From Streptomyces endocoffeicus (GTDB taxonomy: Bacteria > Actinomycetota > Actinomycetes > Streptomycetales > Streptomycetaceae), in assembly GCF_016741935.1 (NCBI RefSeq), contig NZ_JAERRG010000003.1:62001-126000 (forward strand): a DNA stretch of 64,000 nucleotides, in the 5' to 3' direction. Of this stretch, positions 10,097 to 17,563 are shown in pieces (the first letter of the stretch is position 1; each line of letters opens with the position of its first letter). The translations under genes were made by a program, and so were the position numbers. A model generated the notes under the pieces. The model did not search any database and was not told where the DNA came from. It saw nothing but the letters and a program-made list of their open reading frames with translations.

Positions 10097-11050
10097 ATGG
10101 CGAGCAACCCCGCGTCCCGTGACGTCTTCGTCCCGCACGCGTACCCCGAGCGGCAGGTCGACCTCGGCGAGGTGAGCATGAACTACGCCGAGGCCGGGTC
10201 GCCGGACAAGCCGGCGCTGCTCCTGGTCCCCGAGCAGACCGGGTCGTGGTGGGGGTACGAGGAGGCGATGGGCCTCCTGTCCCGGGACTTCCACGTCTAC
10301 GCCGTCGACCTGCGCGGCCAGGGGCGCAGCACATGGACGCCCAAGCGGTACAGCCTCGACAATTTCGGCAACGACCTGGTCCGGTTCATCGCCCTGGTCG
10401 TCAAGCGCCCGGTCGTCGTCGCGGGCAACTCCTCGGGCGGCGTTCTGGCCGCATGGCTGTCGGCGTACGCCATGCCCGGCCAGATCCGGGGCGCGCTCCT
10501 CGAGGACGCGCCGTTGTTCGCCTCCGAGTCGGACCCGGTCATCGGGCACTCGATCCGCCAGGGCGCCGCGCCGATGTTCCAGTTGTACAGCACCTACCTC
10601 GGCGACCAATGGTGCGTCAACGACTGGCCCGGCTATACCGAGGCCGTCAAGAAGTCCCCGTCCAGGATGATGCGGACCTTCACGCGGCTTTACGGGAGGC
10701 ACGAGGAACCGCCGCAGAACCTCAAGGAGTACGACCCCGAGTGGGCGCGGGCGTTCCACGAGGGGACCGTCGCCCTCAACTGTCCGCACGATCGGATGCT
10801 CCGGCAGGTCAAGACGCCCGTGCTGGTCACCCACCACACCCGGTCCATCGACCCGGACACGGGAGAGCTGCTCGGAGCACTGTCCGACGAGCAGGCCGCG
10901 TACGCCGTCAAACTGATGGAGTCGGCCGGGGTGAAGGCCGACTACCACTCGGCGCCGGACGCGCTGCACATGATGCACGAGTCCGACCCGCCGCGGTACG
11001 CGAAGCTCCTCACCGACTGGGCGTCCACGCTGCCGGTCATCGAGCGGTGA
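10097..11050 (+). CDS. Alpha/beta-fold hydrolase
   Basis: A 317-residue cytoplasmic hydrolase. The ATG at 10097 is supported by AAAGAGGAG three bases upstream; the open frame extends further back without a better site. The oxyanion region is near VPEQTGSWWGYEEA, the strand YAVDLRGQGRST follows, the nucleophile serine is in the elbow GNSSGG (about residue 115), and the catalytic histidine is probably in ALHMMHE near the C-terminus. The fold covers esterases, lactonases and C-C bond hydrolases, and nothing seen fixes the substrate. Divergent linkage to an IclR regulator suggests a small inducible catabolic unit. Its 3' end overlaps the TetR remnant at 11037 by 14 bp. Confidence 0.85.
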   Translation: MASNPASRDVFVPHAYPERQVDLGEVSMNYAEAGSPDKPALLLVPEQTGSWWGYEEAMGLLSRDFHVYAVDLRGQGRSTWTPKRYSLDNFGNDLVRFIALVVKRPVVVAGNSSGGVLAAWLSAYAMPGQIRGALLEDAPLFASESDPVIGHSIRQGAAPMFQLYSTYLGDQWCVNDWPGYTEAVKKSPSRMMRTFTRLYGRHEEPPQNLKEYDPEWARAFHEGTVALNCPHDRMLRQVKTPVLVTHHTRSIDPDTGELLGALSDEQAAYAVKLMESAGVKADYHSAPDALHMMHESDPPRYAKLLTDWASTLPVIER

Positions 11051-11330
11051 GGACCCGCGCCCACGGCTCATCGATGTCGGCCAGACCCAGCACGGCGACC
11101 ACGTTGTCGAGCATTCCGGCGCCGAACCAGTGCCGCACGGCCTCGTCGTCGCCCAGCAGCCGTCGAACGGTGTCCACCTGCTTGGCGTAGCACCGCCGCA
11201 CGGCCTGTCCTACCAGCGGCTCGCCGGCGGCGCAGCTCGCGTGCATGAGGAAACGCAGGATGGTCCGGTCCGCGACGAGCGCGGCGTAGGCGTCGCGCGC
11301 CGCGTCCGAGGCCGCCTCGGACGTCAGCCC
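11037..11330 (-). pseudogene. TetR-family regulator remnant (C-terminal ligand domain only)
   Basis: The last 90 or so residues read like the C-terminal helices of a TetR regulator (AYAALVADRTILRFLMHAS, then WFGAGMLDNVVAVLGL). No helix-turn-helix is encoded in any frame upstream. The same frame stays open to 11675 but turns into low-quality arginine-rich translation, because it overlaps a different gene fragment in another frame (11372-11500). The DNA-binding half has therefore been lost and this is best read as a decayed gene. Confidence 0.65.
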
Positions 11331-11371
11331 GGCCCCGCCCGACGCCGGCGAGTGCGCGACGAGGCCCGGCG

Positions 11372-11500
11372 GCAGGCAACGGAGACGCACGTCTGGTCGT
11401 ACGGCTTGCCGGTCGGCCGTGCGGTGCCCGTCGAGCGGAATTCGGCGATCACGAGACTCGGATCGACCGTCTCGTGGAACACCAGGTCGTTTCGCGGCAG
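11372..11500 (-). pseudogene. SnoaL/NTF2-like protein fragment
   Basis: In a frame different from the TetR remnant, this stretch encodes NDLVFHETVDPSLVIAEFRS followed by TGTARPTGKPYDQTCVSV, the alternating pattern of a SnoaL/NTF2-like beta sheet. The similarity stops abruptly on both sides and no full-length frame exists. It seems to be the surviving middle of a small gene that was fused to the TetR remnant by deletion. The match is from pattern recognition only. Confidence 0.45.
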
Positions 11501-11689
11501 CCGTGTCGCCGACGCGCGCCGGCGCGTGGTGCTTCGCGACCACGTCGGCGGAGCAGGTGTCCGAAGTCAAGAGACGGTCCCGAGGAGGACAGCTCGTCGG
11601 ACCGAGTTGCCCATACCGGGTGGTCGCGGGGGCACGCGGAACGCGTGACGGGCTGTCGTGTGCTGCTGGCGGCATTTACGGTGAGGCAG

Positions 11690-12475
11690 GTGACGCTGAG
11701 CGCGAGATCCCTACTGCCGGTCAACCTCACCCTCGGCGTGCTGTTGACGGTGCTGCTGGCCGTGGCCGCGGGGGTCGCCTACTGGTTTCGTCTGTCCCCC
11801 GATCCCTCCGCCAACCGTCCGCGGGAGATCGTGATCGCGGGACTGCGCGCGGCAGCGCAGCTCGCTGCCGTGTCCGTGGTCATCACCTGGGCGGTCACCA
11901 GCTTGGCGGGTCTGGCGGCGTTCCTGGTCGTGATGTTCAGCGTCGCCGTGCGCACGGCGGGCCGACGGCTGACCACCAACCGCACCTGGTGGCTGACCGC
12001 CGCACCGATCGCCGCCGGCGTCGTCCCCACGGTGGCCGCGCTGCTGCTGACGGGACTGGTGCCCGCGAAGGGCCTTGCGCTCATCCCCATCAGCGGCATC
12101 CTCATCGGCGGCGCCCTGACGGTAACGGTGCTCGCGGGCCGACGCGCCCTCGACGAGCTGGAACTTCGGCGCGGTGAGGTCGAGGCGGCGATGGCTCTGG
12201 GTTTCCTCGAGCGGGATGCGCGGATGGAGATCGCACGGCCGGTCGCGTCCGACGCGTTGCTGCCGGGGCTGGATCAGACGCGCACGGTCGGGCTGGTGAC
12301 GCTTCCCGGGGCGTTTGTGGGCATGCTCCTGGGCGGGGCGAGTCCGCTTATGGCCGGGGCCGTTCAGCTGTTTGTCCTGATCGCCCTGATGGCGGTGCAG
12401 GCCATTGCCGTTGCCGTGACCGTCGAACTCATCGCTCGGCATCGTCTGTTCCGTCCTGCGGCGCATGCCACCTGA
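11690..12475 (+). CDS. FetB/YbbM-family membrane permease
   Basis: A 261-residue integral membrane protein with six to seven hydrophobic segments. It belongs to the UPF0014/FetB family, the permease half of a small ABC exporter linked to iron in Escherichia coli. Typical signs are AGLRAAAQLAAVSVVI near the N-terminus and the central cytoplasmic loop with LELRRGEVEAAMALGF, followed by LPGLDQTRTVGLVTLPGAFVGMLLGG. The usual ATP-binding partner FetA is not adjacent. GTG at 11690 is used; GTG at 11681 is an alternative, and neither has a strong ribosome-binding site. The substrate is not certain. Confidence 0.82.
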   Translation: MTLSARSLLPVNLTLGVLLTVLLAVAAGVAYWFRLSPDPSANRPREIVIAGLRAAAQLAAVSVVITWAVTSLAGLAAFLVVMFSVAVRTAGRRLTTNRTWWLTAAPIAAGVVPTVAALLLTGLVPAKGLALIPISGILIGGALTVTVLAGRRALDELELRRGEVEAAMALGFLERDARMEIARPVASDALLPGLDQTRTVGLVTLPGAFVGMLLGGASPLMAGAVQLFVLIALMAVQAIAVAVTVELIARHRLFRPAAHAT

Positions 12476-12532
12476 CATCCGCGTCGGCTTCCGCATCACC
12501 CTGATCGGCTACTGGGCCGGTAGACGGCATCG

Positions 12533-12550
12533 GACTACGCGGCTGTAGAC
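12533..12550. promoter_or_regulatory. BlaI-type operator upstream of the BlaI regulator
   Basis: The 18-bp element has arms GACTACG and TGTAGAC around CGGC, the same architecture as the two elements at 16783-16819. It lies 14 bp before the ATG of the BlaI-like gene, a position suited to autorepression. Further TAGAC half-sites flank it at about 12521. Confidence 0.65.
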
Positions 12551-12564
12551 GGCCGTCTGCGAAA

Positions 12565-12948
12565 ATGAACGCCATGACTGAGCAGCACGGCGACCGCCGA
12601 CCGGCCGGTGAGCTGGAAGCCGGTGTCCTGGCGGCGCTGTGGGCCGCGGGTCGGCCCCTCACTCCCGGAGAGGTCCGGGAAATCCTCGACGCGGACTTGG
12701 CACGTACGACAGTGACGACCATCCTGACCCGGCTCCACGAAAAGGGGATGGTCGACCGCGCCCGCCAGGGACGCGGATACGCCTACACCCCCATCGCCGA
12801 CAGCTCCGGCCTCCATGCCCGCCGCATGCACGCCGAACTCGAACGCGGCGAAGACCGCGGCGGCATCCTGGCCCGATTCGTCTCCGACCTCAGTCCCGAG
12901 GACGAAGAGATACTCCGCGCGCTGCTGGACGGCGACGAGGAGACCTGA
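12565..12948 (+). CDS. BlaI/MecI/CopY-family transcriptional repressor
   Basis: A 127-residue winged-helix repressor. The N-terminal helix ELEAGVLAALWAAGRPLTPGEV, the recognition region TTVTTILTRLHEKGMV and the wing RARQGRGYAYTP are standard for the family, and the C-terminal helices give dimerisation. There is no strong ribosome-binding site, so translation may be leaderless or start at the ATG at 12574. A family-type operator lies immediately upstream. The membrane peptidase that normally inactivates such repressors is present only as a degraded fragment just downstream (12952-13138), so how it is released from DNA is unclear. The same operator sequence precedes the DedA operon at 16889. 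Confidence 0.9.
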   Translation: MNAMTEQHGDRRPAGELEAGVLAALWAAGRPLTPGEVREILDADLARTTVTTILTRLHEKGMVDRARQGRGYAYTPIADSSGLHARRMHAELERGEDRGGILARFVSDLSPEDEEILRALLDGDEET

Positions 12949-12951
12949 GAG

Positions 12952-13138
12952 CTCGCCTGCTCCAGCACCGCCGCCCCGGGCGCGCCGGCCTTGCTCGGCC
13001 TCCTCCGACTTAACCCGGTCGCCTCAGTCGCCGACTTCTCCCTGGGAACGCTGGACGAGCCCACCTAACGCTGGGCCGACGAAGCGGCCGCCCGCGCGGT
13101 GGGCGACCGAAAGCCGGCAGCGAAGGCGATTCGGCGGA
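12952..13138 (+). pseudogene. M56 (BlaR1-like) metallopeptidase fragment
   Basis: Downstream of the BlaI gene, one frame reads LGLLRLNPVASVADFSLG, then after an in-frame TAA at 13066-13068 continues RWADEAAARAVGDRKPAAKA. The second piece matches the ERWADEAAA-AVGDR block that M56 membrane peptidases carry shortly after the zinc site. The HEXXH-containing part and all other membrane segments are missing, and the fragment runs straight into a convergent kinase gene. This looks like a relic of the sensor protease partner of the BlaI gene. Confidence 0.5.
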
Positions 13139-14590
13139 TCAGCCGGGCGGGGGCACGCCCGGCAGGCGGATCACCAGGCGCGCCCCGCCGAGGCCGCCGG
13201 CGTCCGGGGCGGGGTCTTGGTCGGCGTGGACGGTGCCGCCGTGGGCGGTGACGACCTTGCTGACGATGGCGAGGCCGAGGCCCGAGCCGCCGGCCTCGCG
13301 GGACCGTGCCTCGTCGAGGCGGGTGAAGCGCTCGAAGATCCGCAGCCGGTCTGCGGCCGGGATGCCCGATCCGTCGTCGCTGACGGTGAGTTCGACGGTG
13401 CCTCCGCGTTCGCCCAGGGTCACCCGTACCCGCTGGGTGGCGTGGCGGCGGGCGTTGTCCAGCAGGTTGCGTATGACGCGGCGCAGTGCCTCGGCGTCGC
13501 CCCGCACCCGTCCGCCCGAGACGCCTCGGGCGTCGATGTCCGCCCCGGCCAGGGAGCGCTGCCTGCGGACTTCGGTCAGGACCACCTCGTCCAGGTCGAT
13601 GCTGGGCGCGGCCTGTGACCTCGGCCGGGCGGGATCCTCACTGCGGGCCAGTGCCAGCAGCCCCTCGACCAGATCGTGCAGCCGTACCGTGTCCTCCAGC
13701 AGGGCGGCGGCCATCCGCGGGTCCCGGTCGGGGTCGGGGTAGCTGGACATGACCTCGAGCTGGGCCCGCAGGGCCGTCAGCGGGCTGCGCAGTTCGTGCG
13801 CGGCGTCGGCGATGAAGCGGCGCTGTGCGGCGGAGGCGTCGTCGAGGCGGGTGAGCATGTCGTTGAGGGTGACGCCGAGCGCGTGGATCTCGTCCTGGCA
13901 GGCGGGCAGGTCCAGGCGGCGGTGCAGATCGGTCGCGGTGATGTCGGCGGCCTGGCGGCGCAGGGTCTCCACCGGGCGCAGGGTGCGGCCGGCGGTGAGC
14001 GAGATCGTCCACGCCACCAGCGCGGTCAGCGCGGGCACCCCGATCGCCAGGCCGGTGGTCAGGCTGGACAGGGTGTGCTCGGCCTGGGCCAGGGACACCC
14101 CCACGACGATGGTGGAGGGGCGGCCGTCGACGCGGATCGGCCGGGCCAGCACGCGGAAGTCGCCCCCGTCTCCGATGCTGAGATTACGGAGGGTGGTGGG
14201 GTGCCCCGCGAGCACCTGCCGGGGGAGGGGGGTCGGGAAGCCGCTGGGACTGCCCGGGCGCGTGTCGAAGTCGGAGCTGGCCCGCACCTTCCCATGGGTG
14301 TTGAGCACTTCCACGACATCCGCGTCCCCGCCGTTGGAGGGGATGAGGGAGCCCAGCCGGTCGTGCTGGATGAGGGAGGTGACGTCGGCCAGCCGCTGGT
14401 GGCCGGTGCTGTCCCGGTCGCGCCACATGGACTGCTGGAGACCGAACAGCAGGCCGAGGCCGGCCGCGACCATCGCGATCGCGACGACCAGCGTGGCCCA
14501 CATGGTGACCCGGGTCCGCAGGCTCAGCTTCCGGGTGACCCGCCGCGGCCGGCCGGATGCCGGAGGCCGAAGGGGAAGGCGCCGGGACAC
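13139..14590 (-). CDS. Sensor histidine kinase (OmpR-type system)
   Basis: A 483-residue membrane kinase. The order is: short cytoplasmic tail, membrane segment (about residues 32-52), an extracytoplasmic sensor of roughly 110 residues, a second membrane segment (about 183-203), a HAMP linker, the phosphoacceptor helix ADAAHELRSPLTALRAQLE with the conserved histidine, and the ATPase domain with N-box (RNLLDNARRHA), G1 (DDGSGIP) and G2 (GGSGLGLAIV) motifs. Its start directly abuts the stop of the response regulator at 14591, so the two are co-transcribed. The sensor domain has no motif I recognise; the divergent AbrB-family transporter at 15507 may be the controlled function. Confidence 0.93.
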   Translation of the reverse strand: MSRRLPLRPPASGRPRRVTRKLSLRTRVTMWATLVVAIAMVAAGLGLLFGLQQSMWRDRDSTGHQRLADVTSLIQHDRLGSLIPSNGGDADVVEVLNTHGKVRASSDFDTRPGSPSGFPTPLPRQVLAGHPTTLRNLSIGDGGDFRVLARPIRVDGRPSTIVVGVSLAQAEHTLSSLTTGLAIGVPALTALVAWTISLTAGRTLRPVETLRRQAADITATDLHRRLDLPACQDEIHALGVTLNDMLTRLDDASAAQRRFIADAAHELRSPLTALRAQLEVMSSYPDPDRDPRMAAALLEDTVRLHDLVEGLLALARSEDPARPRSQAAPSIDLDEVVLTEVRRQRSLAGADIDARGVSGGRVRGDAEALRRVIRNLLDNARRHATQRVRVTLGERGGTVELTVSDDGSGIPAADRLRIFERFTRLDEARSREAGGSGLGLAIVSKVVTAHGGTVHADQDPAPDAGGLGGARLVIRLPGVPPPG

Positions 14591-15268
14591 TCAGCCGCCC
14601 TTCGCGTCCAGCCGGTAGCCGATGCCGCGTACGGTCTCGATGGCGGACCGTCCGAAGGGGGTGTCGATCTTGCGCCGGAGGTAGCCGACATAGACCTCGA
14701 CGATGTTGGGGTCGCCCTCGAACCAGGTGTCCCAGACTTCCGCGAGCAGATCCGTCTTGCTCACCACCGTGTCGGGGTGGCGCAGCATGAACTCCAGCAG
14801 TCCGAACTCGCGCGGTGTCAGATCCAGACGCTCGTCGCCCCGGCCGCATCGGTGGGCGGCAGGATCCAGCCAGAGATCACCCGCACGGAGTACCGGCGAC
14901 CGCTGTGGGGCGGTGCGGCGCAGCAGCGCGCGGATATGGGCCAGCAGCACCACGAACGAGAACGGCTTCGTCAGATAGTCGTCCGCGCCGAGGTCGAGAG
15001 CGTCCGCCTCGTCGTACTCCCCGTCCTTGGCGGTCAGGATGAGCACGGGGGTGGTGATGCCCGCGGCGCGCAGGGTCCGGCAGACGTCATAGCCGTTGCG
15101 GCCCGGCAGCATCAGGTCGAGCACGATCACCGCGTAGCCGTTGTGCCTGATCAGGCCGAGGGCCTTCTCGCCGTCCTCGGCGATGTCCACACTGAACCCC
15201 TCGGCGCGCAGTCCGCGGTCCACGGCGGCGGCGATGTTCTGCTCGTCCTCGACAACCAGCACCCGCAT
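14591..15268 (-). CDS. OmpR/PhoB-family response regulator
   Basis: A 225-residue regulator. The receiver domain carries the acidic pair VVEDEQ, the phosphorylated aspartate in VLDLMLPG, the threonine in LILTAKD and the lysine in YLTKPF. The C-terminal winged helix shows LTPREFGLLEFMLRHPDTVV and VYVGYLRRKID. It partners with the kinase at 13139-14590. Upstream, at 15361-15409, lies a row of CTCTCAG repeats with 11-bp spacing, the geometry expected of OmpR/PhoB-type binding boxes, so the system probably regulates itself and the divergent transporter. Confidence 0.95.
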   Translation of the reverse strand: MRVLVVEDEQNIAAAVDRGLRAEGFSVDIAEDGEKALGLIRHNGYAVIVLDLMLPGRNGYDVCRTLRAAGITTPVLILTAKDGEYDEADALDLGADDYLTKPFSFVVLLAHIRALLRRTAPQRSPVLRAGDLWLDPAAHRCGRGDERLDLTPREFGLLEFMLRHPDTVVSKTDLLAEVWDTWFEGDPNIVEVYVGYLRRKIDTPFGRSAIETVRGIGYRLDAKGG

Positions 15269-15360
15269 GCGACATCACCCCATGACCGTACCGACGGCTC
15301 GGCCGGACGACTGATCCTCGGTTGCGAGTCTAGAGGCAGGACCGCAGGTCGGCCGCGCGT

Positions 15361-15409
15361 CTCTCAGCGGGCTCTCAGGGTCCTCTCAGCGCTCACTCAG
15401 CGCTCTCAG
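15361..15409. promoter_or_regulatory. Phased direct repeats, likely OmpR-type response-regulator boxes
   Basis: CTCTCAG occurs at 15361, 15372, 15383 and 15403, with the variant CACTCAG at 15394. The first four are exactly 11 bp apart, one helical turn, as in PhoP/OmpR box arrays. They lie in the divergent space between the response regulator start (15268) and the transporter start (15507). Confidence 0.7.
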
Positions 15410-15506
15410 CGTGTGCACAGGCCGTACCCGACACAGTGGAGAGTGCCTGCTTCGCGTAGGCGTCGAGTCCAACGGACCCGGCACCATCCAACGAAAGGCG
15501 CCCATC

Positions 15507-16712
15507 GTGGCACCGACTTCCGCGCCGCTGCGCACGGACGAACGTCCGTCCCCCGCCGCCAGTACCGCGCCGAAGCCCGCCCCGCGCATCTCGAAGCCCC
15601 GCATCTCGAAGCCCCGCGTCTCCCGCCCAGCTCCCACCGGACTCTGGGCACTGATCATCGCCGGGGGGTACGCCGCGGGTCTCGCGGCGGACGCCTTCGG
15701 CCTTCCCGCTCCCTATCTGCTGTCCTCGCTGCTGGTCGGCGCCGTCCTGGCGTTGTGCGGAGTGGTCCGCGACCGGCTCCCGGCACCGACCCACCGGGCC
15801 TCGCAGGCGCTGGTCGGCGCGCTCATGGGCAGCTACCTCACCCCGTCCGCCCTCGTCTCCGCCGCGCCCGTCGCGCTGCCGCTGACCGTGGTCACCGCGG
15901 CCACCATCGCACTGAGCGTCGCGGTCGCCTGGTTCCTGGCCCGCGGTGGCCGTATCAGCCGGCCCAGCGCCGTTCTCGGCCTGGTGCCCGGCGGTTCGGC
16001 CGCGATCGTCACCTGTGCCGATGAGCTGAAGGCCGATGTGCGGCTGGTCGCCTTCACCCAGTACCTGCGCGTCGGTCTCGTCGCCACCACCGCCCCGCTG
16101 GCGGCCCACTGGCTGACCTCCGCGTCCTCGGCGGCAGGCGGGCACCCGGCCTCGGGCGGCGGCGCCGGACCCGGCCTCCTCCACGTGGTCGCCGGGTCGG
16201 ACCAGCTCACCGGCCTGTTCGCCCTCGCCGTCATCGCCGTCGCCGGCTCCTGGGCCGGTCGGCGGCTGCGGGTGCCCACGCCGCTGCTGATCGGGCCGAT
16301 GCTGGTTGCCCTGGCCGCGACGCTCAGCGGCGCCGTGCCCGGCTTCGCGCCCGTCGGGGTGCTCCAGAACGCCGTCTTCGTCCTCGTCGGCCTCGACGTG
16401 GGCGTACGGTTCACCCGCCGGACGCTCGTCAGCGTGCGGCGCCTCCTGCCCCCGATCCTGGTCTGCATGGCGGTCGTCTGCCTCGGCTGCGCCGGGCTGG
16501 CGTGGGTTTTCGCGCGGGTGACGGGCACTCCGATCATGGACGCCTACCTCGCCACGACCCCCGGGGGAATCAACGCGGTCCTCGCCACCGCGGTCTCCAC
16601 CCACGCGGACGTCGCGCTGGTCTCGACCGTGCAGAGCCTGCGGCTCCTGGCGGTCATCCTGGTCACGCCGCTGATCGCCCGCCTGCTGGCGTCGCGGTGG
16701 TCACAGCCGTGA
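15507..16712 (+). CDS. AbrB-family membrane transporter
   Basis: A 401-residue integral membrane protein with about ten membrane segments arranged as two similar halves, characteristic of the AbrB membrane family (unrelated to the AbrB DNA-binding protein). The first half has LPAPYLLSSLLVGAVLALCG and LGLVPGGSAAIVTCADE; the second has VPTPLLIGPMLVALAATLSG and ATTPGGINAVLATAVS, so the GG-containing helix is repeated. GTG at 15507 follows GAAAGG with an 8-bp gap. The N-terminal tail contains a 15-bp in-frame duplication giving RISKPRISKPRVSRP. The transported substrate is unknown. Divergent from a two-component pair with phased boxes between them. Confidence 0.8.
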   Translation: MAPTSAPLRTDERPSPAASTAPKPAPRISKPRISKPRVSRPAPTGLWALIIAGGYAAGLAADAFGLPAPYLLSSLLVGAVLALCGVVRDRLPAPTHRASQALVGALMGSYLTPSALVSAAPVALPLTVVTAATIALSVAVAWFLARGGRISRPSAVLGLVPGGSAAIVTCADELKADVRLVAFTQYLRVGLVATTAPLAAHWLTSASSAAGGHPASGGGAGPGLLHVVAGSDQLTGLFALAVIAVAGSWAGRRLRVPTPLLIGPMLVALAATLSGAVPGFAPVGVLQNAVFVLVGLDVGVRFTRRTLVSVRRLLPPILVCMAVVCLGCAGLAWVFARVTGTPIMDAYLATTPGGINAVLATAVSTHADVALVSTVQSLRLLAVILVTPLIARLLASRWSQP

Positions 16713-16782
16713 CCCCGGTGCCCGCCCGCCGGTCGTCGGCGCGGATCGGCGAGGTGTGGGGAACGGCCTCTGCTCCGCGAGT

Positions 16783-16819
16783 GTCTACAGTAATGTAGAC
16801 CGTCTACATGTCTGTAGTC
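16783..16819. promoter_or_regulatory. Two tandem BlaI-type operators upstream of the DedA operon
   Basis: The first element, GTCTACAGTAATGTAGAC (16783-16800), is a perfect inverted repeat with 7-bp arms and a 4-bp spacer. The second, at 16802-16819, has arms GTCTACA and TGTAGTC around TGTC. Their centres are 19 bp apart, close to two helical turns, allowing repressor dimers on the same DNA face. The same design precedes the BlaI-like gene at 12565. Confidence 0.75.
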
Positions 16820-16888
16820 GGATACGGGGTCATGCGCCCGGCCGTCCGTAAGAAGTCGTCCCGAGAAGTCGTCCCGGAGAAAGGGCTC

Positions 16889-17563
16889 ATGCCGATGACC
16901 ACACCCGCATGGCTGTCATCCCAGTTGGCCGTCAACGTGCTCGACGCGCGGTCGCTGCTGGCCGCTTTCGGCGTGCTGGGCGTCGGCATGGTGATGTTCG
17001 CCGAGACGGGGCTGCTCATCGGCTTCTTCCTGCCGGGTGACTCCCTGCTGTTCACCGCGGGCCTGCTCTGTACGGGCAGCGGCGGACACGGCGTACGGTT
17101 GTCGCTGGGGCCGCTGCTGGTCGCCGCGGCGGTGGGCGCGCTGACCGGCTCACAGTGCGGCTATCTGATCGGCCGCAGGGCAGGTGGCGCGCTCCTTGCC
17201 CGCGACCGCTCCGCCCGGCTGCACGAGGGGATGCGGCGGGCGGAGGATCTGCTGGGGCGATACGGGTATGCGAAGGCGATCGTGCTGGCGAGATTCGTGC
17301 CGGTGGTCAGGACCGTGCTGAACCCCCTGGCGGGGGCCCTGCGCGTACCGATTCGGGTCTTCACCGTATGGCAGGTCATCGGCGGGCTGGTGTGGAGCGT
17401 CGGGCTGACGCTCGCGGGGTACGCCCTGGGCTCCTCGATCCCGAATGTGGACCGCTATCTGCTGCCTTTGGTCGCGCTGATCGTGGCGGTGTCACTGATT
17501 CCGCTCGGCGTGGAGCTGCGCCGGAGTCGCAGGCACGCCAAGGCGGAGGAGGCCGGTGGATGA
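16889..17563 (+). CDS. DedA-family membrane protein
   Basis: A 224-residue membrane protein of the DedA/SNARE-associated family, whose members act as lipid (undecaprenyl-phosphate or phospholipid) flippases or scramblases. Diagnostic stretches are FAETGLLIGFFLPGDSLLF near the N-terminus, GYLIGRRAG, and FVPVVRTVLNPLAGALR in the re-entrant region. The ATG at 16889 is preceded by GGAGAAAGG; the frame opens earlier (16808), but that start would lie inside the operator. It heads a four-gene operon with a PAP2 phosphatase and a two-component system. Two BlaI-like operators lie in its promoter. Confidence 0.9.
   Translation: MPMTTPAWLSSQLAVNVLDARSLLAAFGVLGVGMVMFAETGLLIGFFLPGDSLLFTAGLLCTGSGGHGVRLSLGPLLVAAAVGALTGSQCGYLIGRRAGGALLARDRSARLHEGMRRAEDLLGRYGYAKAIVLARFVPVVRTVLNPLAGALRVPIRVFTVWQVIGGLVWSVGLTLAGYALGSSIPNVDRYLLPLVALIVAVSLIPLGVELRRSRRHAKAEEAGG

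Noticed and set aside
11037..11675. A full-length 212-residue TetR protein
   Set aside because: Only the last 90 residues look like TetR; the upstream part of the frame lacks any DNA-binding domain and overlaps a SnoaL-like fragment in another frame.
16808..16888. Upstream start of the DedA gene
   Set aside because: It would place the start codon within the second BlaI-type operator and adds a hydrophilic tail foreign to the family; ATG 16889 has a ribosome-binding site.
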